A DNA stretch of 64,000 bases from Malurus cyaneus samueli. Taxonomy: Eukaryota > Chordata > Aves > Passeriformes > Maluridae. Below the pieces are notes generated by a model. That model saw only the letters and a list, made by a program, of their open reading frames with translations, was not told the DNA's origin and made no database searches. A program made the position numbers and the translations under genes. The first letter of the stretch is position 1. Each line of letters opens with the position of its first letter. Positions 58,801-64,000 of the stretch are shown here, piece after piece. The stretch is from the NCBI GenBank assembly GCA_009741485.1, contig CM019228.1, forward strand, positions 11,437,287 through 11,501,286, written 5' to 3'.

Positions 58801-61800
58801 GGAATCAGGTTCACAAACCAACCAAAACCACAAACAAACTGTGCCTGATAATAATATCTGTATATAATAATAAAAAAATTCTCTTCCGTGCTGTATGGTG
58901 GAAAACCCCCCAAAATCCTCCCTTGTTCATTATCTTAAATCCCCAAGAACTGCTGAATATGTTAAAAATGTTGAACAGAATTTGAAATACAAGAGAAAGC
59001 TGCACTGAGGGTTTTTTTCCTCTATCTCAGAAGAATAAACACCTCTAAATTTCATAGAAATAATCTACAAAGCTGACCTGAACTGGAGCAGGAGAGTGGA
59101 CTTACCTGACAGCAGAATCAGGGAAGGTTATAAAGGCACCAGCTCTGAGAAAAGCTTCAGCCAGACCCAGATTGCATCAGAAATCAGATGAAGTCAAGCC
59201 TAACATCAATCCTGCTCCCAACTCACGAGGTTCAGATCCTGACACGAAGAGGACCAAAGCCAACCTGTGGATTTAATCTCACCCACGGTGTTTAAACCCA
59301 AAATTCCAACAGGTGAACGCCCAGCCTTGGTGGTGCTGCAGCAGCTCTGTGATCACAGGGCTCCCAACTGCCTGACACAGGGAATGTGTCACTGGCCTGA
59401 CATCATCCCTCAAGGAAAGTCCCCTGGATATCCTGGGAATAAGGGTTTCCCCCCTTGGTCATTATCTGAGCTATTTAATTAGCCCTAGACCAGCCTAGAT
59501 GGGAACACAGATCTCAGAATTTGGCCTTTAAGGGAAAGAATGGATTTCATGTTGAGTTAACAGGGCTGAAACAACAAAACCTTTCACAGCTTCACTTAAA
59601 AAAAGAGCTCCAGGAGCACTAAACCAAAAGAATTTTCAAGAAACACAATCGTATTTGGGTTGTCCGGTGCTACTGAAGTGAAAGCTGACTTTCTCAGGGC
59701 TGAAGCATTTCTGTTCTCCCCTCCCTCCTGCATGGGTGTCTCTCATCTGACAGGAGCCAAGTCTAGGCCACGGATTTGATGTTTTCCTCCTCTCCGACAT
59801 AAAAGTTCCCACAAAATTTATGCCTTAGATCTCGGCTCTGCTGTCAAACGTGGCTAAAATTAGAAAATTATTTAAAAAAGAGACGGGGAGCGGGGAAAAA
59901 GATAAGGTTTCCCTTGGTGTTTTCATCAGGAAGCAGGTTACTAGGCAGGGATTGTGAGAGGAGAAAAATAATAACCTGGAGGAAAACAAAGAAGAGCCCA
60001 AACTGAGGAGAAACACAGGCAGCAGCCAAGGGGGCTGGAATCCTCCAGGATTGCATTTCCAGGATGGAAAGCTCTCCCAAAGACAGATTGTCACCGTAAT
60101 CAGCCCCTGCAAAGTCCCTCCACGTCTGTGCAGGGCCGCTAATTATCATAATAGCCATTGGTAATTAATTTCCGGCGTGATGTCAGCCGGAGCAGCAGGG
60201 CCAAGGCAGTGTCCTTGTCACACCCCCCATCTCCCTGATTAGGATGCACCAGGATTCATCCAATCTGCCAGGCAGAGCCACGACTAAATCAGGAACCGGG
60301 TCTGGCTCTGGGGCAGCGCTGGGGGCCTGGGGAGGTTCCTCTGCTCCTTTACCAGGCACTAAAGGGGTTGCTGGGGTGATGCCCCCAAATGAGGCAATTT
60401 GACCTCATGACCTCCCACCCCTGCAGGGAGAAGAGCTGGATTAGGACAGCAAAGGAATTCATGGAGACAACACAGCTCGTGGCATCTCAGTTCTGAACGG
60501 GAATTTTAATCCCAGCTGGATGTGTTTATCCCCCATACAGAGGAAGCCCTAAATAAAGCTTTCTCCTTCCCATTCCTGCCAATGAAAATCCTTTGTTTTT
60601 ACACTACAGGCCACAGCTGCTTTCATCTGTTCCTTTTCCACCTACCTGAAGCACCTTCTCTCACTGCTGCTAACCTGAAGTGCAACTCAAACATGGAATG
60701 AAACCAGGGAGTGGAAAAGGGAGGCAAGATGCAGGAAAGGGACAGGAACTCCTCTGGAGATATCTGGAAACAGTGGAGGTATCTCCACAGCTTGGCCAAA
60801 TATTCCAGAGCACAGCACAAAAAGCATCCTCCTCCTCCTCAGGGTGCTCATTTGCTTGGCACTGATCAGGATGCCCTCACCAGAAGCGCTGAGGGATGCT
60901 TTGGGTTTTTAGGTTGTTTATTGGGGTTTTTAGGTGGGGTTTTTGAGATGATTTCCCCTGACACCACTGATGCGGCATAAACTGAGCTGGGCCTCGCTGA
61001 GGAGCAGAAGTTGCAAAGAGAAATAATCTCTCATTTTGATGCCTGATGCCCACAGAAGAACACAAAGAAGCATCAGATTATTGCATTAAAATCTCTTTCC
61101 TCTATGGTCAAAAGCTGAAGAGCAGGGAAAGAAATCCTCAGCAGCACCAATTCTTTCTTCCTTCATTACAAAGGCACCAAAATCTTATCAAAATTGAATT
61201 TCAGTACCTGGTTGGGCTCATTCAATAACCAGCCAAAGGTTTTGACCCCGAAGGCTGCTTCCCGAGCTGACACATCGAGGCAGGTGACAGGTTGGCCATA
61301 GACAGAGTGCAGAACTTTGCCAGGATCTTCTGCTTTCAGGAGATAGACAATGTCCTCTGCAGCTGCCACCGCCACCGGACTCCCTGTGACATCTGGAACC
61401 AGATTAAGGAAGTTGACCTAAAAAGAGCAGACTTTTTATTTTTAATACAGTCAAAAATTCTCTGATATCACTGCTGCCACATACTGAACCGAGCAAACTA
61501 CCATGTGTGTGTCCTGAATCATCCCAATTACAGATTAATTCTACACAGAGACCAAGGATCGAGTTTATTCCTGAACTTTTGCAGGTTTAGCTCCTAGGAT
61601 GAAATTTAGCTCTCAGTCTTTAGAATGAGTCCATTAAAAAAACAACTAATCAGAGCACATTACAATTAAACATCCCAAAATGGCACTTCAAACAAAGGAG
61701 CAAGATCCAATGGCCTCAATTTGAAGGACAGAAAGCCTTAAGGTTGAAGCACACAAAGCAAATATCGTGGCTGGAATGTGAATCAGGTATTTGTAAATGA

Positions 61801-62675
61801 GAAAAAATCCCCCAATATTTTAAGAATGACTTAGGTTTGGAGTGAGACTAATCAGGAGTGGTTTAAATCACTTCCCACCCTACAGCTGCACAGTTTCCTG
61901 CTAAAGGAGAGAGGCTGCAAGACTCAGTTATTCCTACACACTTCCTTCCCCTTTCAAACAAATGCTAATACTCTGAGACAAAACAAAACTTCCAAGAAGG
62001 AGTTTTAATTACGAGTCTCAAAACTTCAGTGACAGAAGGTGCAGCCTGAAGGAGCTGCACGAGCAGTTACAGCTTCACAAGTGACACTATCAGGCTGCCT
62101 GCAATATCCTGCCTCAGAATTAATCAGATAGTGTGGATCTGGAATGAGAACTGGAGTTTTAGCTCCAATTCTACATGAGAAAACTGATCTGCAGAATGAG
62201 CCAATTTAGTTTACTGTTGACAAAAAAAAAATTACAAATAAATTAAACCCAGCCAACCTTCTGCACCATATGGACTTGTGTTTGTGTTCACTTGTTTAAG
62301 CCAGCATTTCACCCCTTGCTCTTCAGGGATGGAAGGTTCATCCTTTAAACTGCTCCAAAGCCAGAGCCTTGAGCTGGTAATACCTGTATCTAGTTCAGGC
62401 TGTAAGACTTTTATAAGATCCATCTTAACCCCATGAAAACAATCAGTGGATCAGGAGCAGAGTAGCCTGGAGACTCACCAATTTCTGGATTTCAAACATT
62501 GCTGGGCTTTGCCAGAAGCCTTTGTCATCGGGGCTCTCCAGCTTGACCTCGAAGGCCGAGGCCGTGGCCACGGCGGTGCCGCCTGGGGCCAGAGCTAAAG
62601 CCTGGATGCGCTGGTTGTGCTGGAAGTGGTGGATTGGCTCCCTCCCAAACAGCAGGCTCCAAACACTGACAGTTC
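43697..62675 (-). CDS. FBXW8: FBXW8, F-box/WD repeat protein 8 (six C-terminal exons, partial)
   Basis: FBXW8 is the substrate receptor of the CUL7-RING ubiquitin ligase. Read on the minus strand, exons 62675-62479, 61417-61208, 51606-51479, 47608-47435, 44621-44505 and 43841-43697 join in consistent phase with GT/AG borders. They encode about 322 residues of the WD40 propeller and C-terminus. Repeat-type strands are visible as [36 protein letters not shown] and [15 protein letters not shown]. The C-terminus ends [15 protein letters not shown]. The F-box and first propeller blades must lie beyond position 64000. All six exons are free of frame errors, in contrast to TESC. One exon's 3' end has been copied into a tandem array (46725-47482). 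Convergent orientation with TESC fits the vertebrate order. Confidence 0.96.
43842..44504 (-). other. FBXW8 last intron
   Basis: The intron is short, with no recognisable repeat or gene. Confidence 0.75.
44505..44621 (-). CDS. FBXW8: FBXW8 penultimate exon
   Basis: The acceptor is TTTTGCAG and the donor CGCAA|GTGAGT. The exon encodes [20 protein letters not shown], then [19 protein letters not shown]. Its first base completes the Arg codon begun in the preceding exon. Confidence 0.96.
44855..45040. repeat. (GGAT)n microsatellite
   Basis: GGAT repeats with occasional GAT triplets extend over about 185 bp. Met/Asp/Gly/Trp-rich frames here are repeat artefacts. Confidence 0.92.
45240..45600 (-). 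mobile_element. CR1 LINE fragment
   Basis: Segments GAGCTCTGGCAGCCTCAGGGC, CCGGGACCATTCCCTGGGGA and GCCTGGGCAGTGCCAGCACC match CR1 in reverse. They recur almost identically in the fragment at 63325-63590. The terminal part reaches GTCCCTCTTTTGGACACTGA. Confidence 0.75.
46725..47482 (-). repeat. FBXW8: ~100-bp tandem array containing copies of an FBXW8 exon end and its 5' splice site
   Basis: Eight units lie head to tail. AGTTAC starts are at 46731, 46831, 46931, 47024, 47127, 47227, 47329 and 47429. The last is the real exon edge and the other seven are intronic copies. Each unit holds the final ~45 nt of the exon (coding [15 protein letters not shown]), the donor AG|GTAACTGG, and intron sequence of repeated AAACTGGG blocks. 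In the exon's own frame every copy reads into TAA directly after the donor, so use of a copied donor would truncate the protein. Copies near the exon are most similar to it; the far ones (46731-46931) are more diverged. Confidence 0.92.
47435..47608 (-). CDS. FBXW8: FBXW8 WD40 exon whose 3' end is duplicated
   Basis: The acceptor is TTGCGCAG and the donor GCCAG|GTAACT. The exon encodes [20 protein letters not shown], then [20 protein letters not shown] and [17 protein letters not shown]. It is a full WD-repeat with the closing VWD-type strand. Frame is intact. Confidence 0.96.
47609..51478 (-). other. FBXW8 intron
   Basis: The intron contains a plus-strand CR1 fragment of about 500 bp (47855-48350). 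The rest has no recognisable repeat or gene. Confidence 0.75.
47855..48350 (+). mobile_element. CR1 LINE 3' fragment (longest in the window)
   Basis: The fragment runs from CAGGAAGGATGTGGAGCTGC and CTGGAGCTCCTCTGCTCCGG through CCTGGATCCCTGGCAGTGTC and AGGTGTCCCTGCCCATGGCA. It ends CCATTCCACGGTTCTATGAG, the full CR1 3' end. It is non-coding because of truncation. Confidence 0.88.
51479..51606 (-). CDS. FBXW8: FBXW8 WD40 exon
   Basis: The acceptor is TCTGCCAG and the donor AGAAG|GTGGGT. The exon encodes [20 protein letters not shown], then [20 protein letters not shown] and DR(R). Phase 0 in, phase 2 out. Confidence 0.96.
55500..55825. repeat. 24-bp minisatellite (CCCCTTTCCATCCCATTCCTGCCT)
   Basis: About 13-14 copies with few changes. 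Because 24 is a multiple of three, several frames stay open on both strands and encode eight-residue repeats such as RNGMERGG. These are not genes. Confidence 0.92.
57610..57710. repeat. (TTTA)n microsatellite
   Basis: TTTATTTA and variants with ATTCATTT form about 100 bp. Confidence 0.88.
58335..58485 (+). mobile_element. CR1 LINE 3' fragment
   Basis: The segment runs GGAAGTGCTCAAGGCCAGTG to AAGGTCCCTTCCAACCCAAA and TCATTCTGGAATTCTGTGAT, the standard CR1 3' terminus. Confidence 0.88.
61208..61417 (-). CDS. FBXW8: FBXW8 WD40 exon
   Basis: The acceptor is CTCTTTTTAG and the donor CCAG|GTACTG. Its 70 codons read [20 protein letters not shown], then [40 protein letters not shown] and [10 protein letters not shown]. 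Phase 0 in and out. Confidence 0.96.
61418..62478 (-). other. FBXW8 intron
   Basis: No recognisable repeat or gene. Confidence 0.75.
62479..62675 (-). CDS. FBXW8: FBXW8 WD40 exon (most 5' exon in the window)
   Basis: The acceptor is CATGTCCAG and the donor AAATTG|GTGAGT. After two bases completing Gly it reads [20 protein letters not shown], then [40 protein letters not shown] and EIQKL. The VSVWSL strand closes a WD repeat. Confidence 0.95.
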
Positions 62676-62814
62676 CTGGACATGGCAAAACGGGCACTTG
62701 GTTAGCTCAGGGCTTGACACAACTTTGAAAGTGTTTAAACAGCTGCAGATCAATCTGGTGGGTAAAAGGGAAATACAGGGAGGGAAGGAAAGATGAAATT
62801 CAGGATGCTGCGGT

Positions 62815-63105
62815 GGCTCTGAACCATGGGATGGGTTCTGAGGAGACTTTATGTGCTCTGGCCTGAAGGAGGGGATGTATAGATGGAATATTGGGAAGGA
62901 ATCGTTCCCTGGGAGTGTGGGGAGACCCTGGCACAGATTTCCTGGGAAGCTGTGGCTGCCCCTGGATCCCTGGCAGTGTCCAAGGCCAGGATAAATGGGG
63001 CTTAGAGCAGCCTGGGATCATGGAGGGTGTCCCTGTCCATGGCAAGGGTGGCACTGGGTGGGCTTTAGGATCCCTTCCAATCCAAACCCATCTGTGATTC
63101 CAGGG
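62815..63105 (+). mobile_element. CR1 LINE 3' fragment
   Basis: It carries CCTGGATCCCTGGCAGTGTC, AGGGTGTCCCTGTCCATGGC and a terminal GGATCCCTTCCAATCCAAAC. It closely parallels the copy at 47855-48350. Confidence 0.85.
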
Positions 63106-63324
63106 TCTGTTGCTCTCTGCACCTAATTCCTAATTTTTGACTTTCCAATAACATTCATACCTATCTTGAGGAAAACTCTATGACTTTTCTCACATTTCCA
63201 TGTTTGGAGATCAAATATAAAGAGACACCTGAAATTTTGTTCTATTCTATAGAGGCCTTCAGTTACCCCAAAACCAGCAAGGAAGAACCCACACTCCCAT
63301 TTTAAGTCACTTCACTGCACGATT

Positions 63325-63590
63325 CACAGAATCCCAGAATATCCTGAGCTGGAAGGGACCCACAGGGACCACCCTGCCCAGACCCCCCAGCAATCCCCCC
63401 TGTGCATCCCTGGCAGCGCTGTCCAAACGCTCCTGGAGCTCTGGCAGCCTCCGGGCCGGGACCATTCCCTGGGGAGCCTGGGCAGTGCCAGCACCCTCTG
63501 GGGACAGGAGAACCTTTCCCTGAAATCCAGCCTAAACCTCCCTGACAGCTCCAGCCATTCTCTGCATGCTGTCCCTGGTGACCACAGAGG
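63325..63590 (-). mobile_element. CR1 LINE 3' fragment
   Basis: It begins CACAGAATCCCAGAATATCC then TGAGCTGGAAGGGACCCACA, the reverse of the CR1 terminus, and continues into the segment shared with 45240-45600. Confidence 0.88.
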
Positions 63591-64000
63591 AAAGCTAAAG
63601 AATACAGATCCTAAAGAATAAAGGAGTGTAAAGTCAAACCCCAACATATTTAAATTGCATTTTTGCCAGCCTGGCTCCCCAGTTCTCCATTTAAAACCAT
63701 CACAATCAGACTAAGAGCAACTTGAAGCAATCAGGAGGGAACAGAAGGGAACCAGAGCCTTCTGGGCCACCTTTGCACTGAATTAAGGAGAAGCAATCTT
63801 GCAGCCTGACAGGCAGGGCTGGAGGAGCTCCCCTTGCAGTGGGGCACGTTAATGATGGAATGATTAATGGCAGCTCTTCCTTCCCAAGGAGCCATGAAAG
63901 CCCTGACAGACAGCTGGGGATGGGCACCGCTGCCAGGCTGCAAACACTCCTCCCCAGTCCCAGAGGAGGTGAAGCAAGAGTGTGGTAATGAAACTGCACA

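Larger units (their letters stand above)
51607..61207 (-). other. Long FBXW8 intron (9.6 kb)
   Basis: The intron holds a 24-bp minisatellite (55500-55825), a TTTA repeat (57610-57710), a CR1 3' fragment (58335-58485) and several repeat-free AT-rich stretches listed as possible conserved elements. No exon with family similarity was found on either strand. Confidence 0.75.
62676..64000 (-). other. FBXW8 intron running off the window
   Basis: The intron contains two CR1 fragments in opposite orientation (62815-63105 and 63325-63590). No exon was found before the window end. Confidence 0.7.

Overview
This window is nuclear DNA from a bird, most likely a songbird. It holds three spliced protein-coding genes whose exons keep vertebrate splice phases. 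It also carries many chicken-repeat-1 (CR1) LINE fragments, CpG-island promoters and dense minisatellites, as is usual for GC-rich avian microchromosomes. The gene order FBXO21 > TESC > < FBXW8 matches the vertebrate neighbourhood found at human 12q24.

Layout. Positions 1-600 hold a diverged minisatellite and a long CCCGAT/CCCGCT hexamer array, ending at the CpG-rich FBXO21 promoter. FBXO21 (+) covers 716-19227 in 12 coding exons, with a poly(A) signal at 20688. An intergenic stretch of 3.2 kb follows. TESC (+) covers 23924-29940 in 8 coding exons, with a poly(A) signal at 30090. The block 30.1-43.7 kb between TESC and FBXW8 is abnormal. It contains an N gap, two direct copies of a roughly 4 kb sequence (the first riddled with small deletions), and an AT-rich block of about 3.4 kb between them that I cannot identify. 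FBXW8 (-) enters from the right edge. Six exons encoding its C-terminal WD40 part and stop lie between 62675 and 43697, and its 5' part lies outside the window.

Functions. FBXO21 and FBXW8 are both F-box substrate receptors of cullin-RING ubiquitin ligases (FBXW8 works with CUL7). TESC is an EF-hand, probably myristoylated calcium sensor (CHP3). I see no operon-like or functional coupling beyond conserved neighbourhood.

Sequence quality. FBXO21 exon 1 and TESC exons 1, 4 and 6 carry small deletions, mostly in G/C or homopolymer runs, that break the reading frame although flanking protein and splice sites are conserved. With the gap and the degraded duplicate, this points to assembly or consensus errors rather than gene death. 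The most interesting apparently genuine structure is a ~100-bp tandem array in FBXW8. It has copied the 3' end of a coding exon together with its 5' splice site seven extra times. I found no new enzymatic, defence or mobile system.
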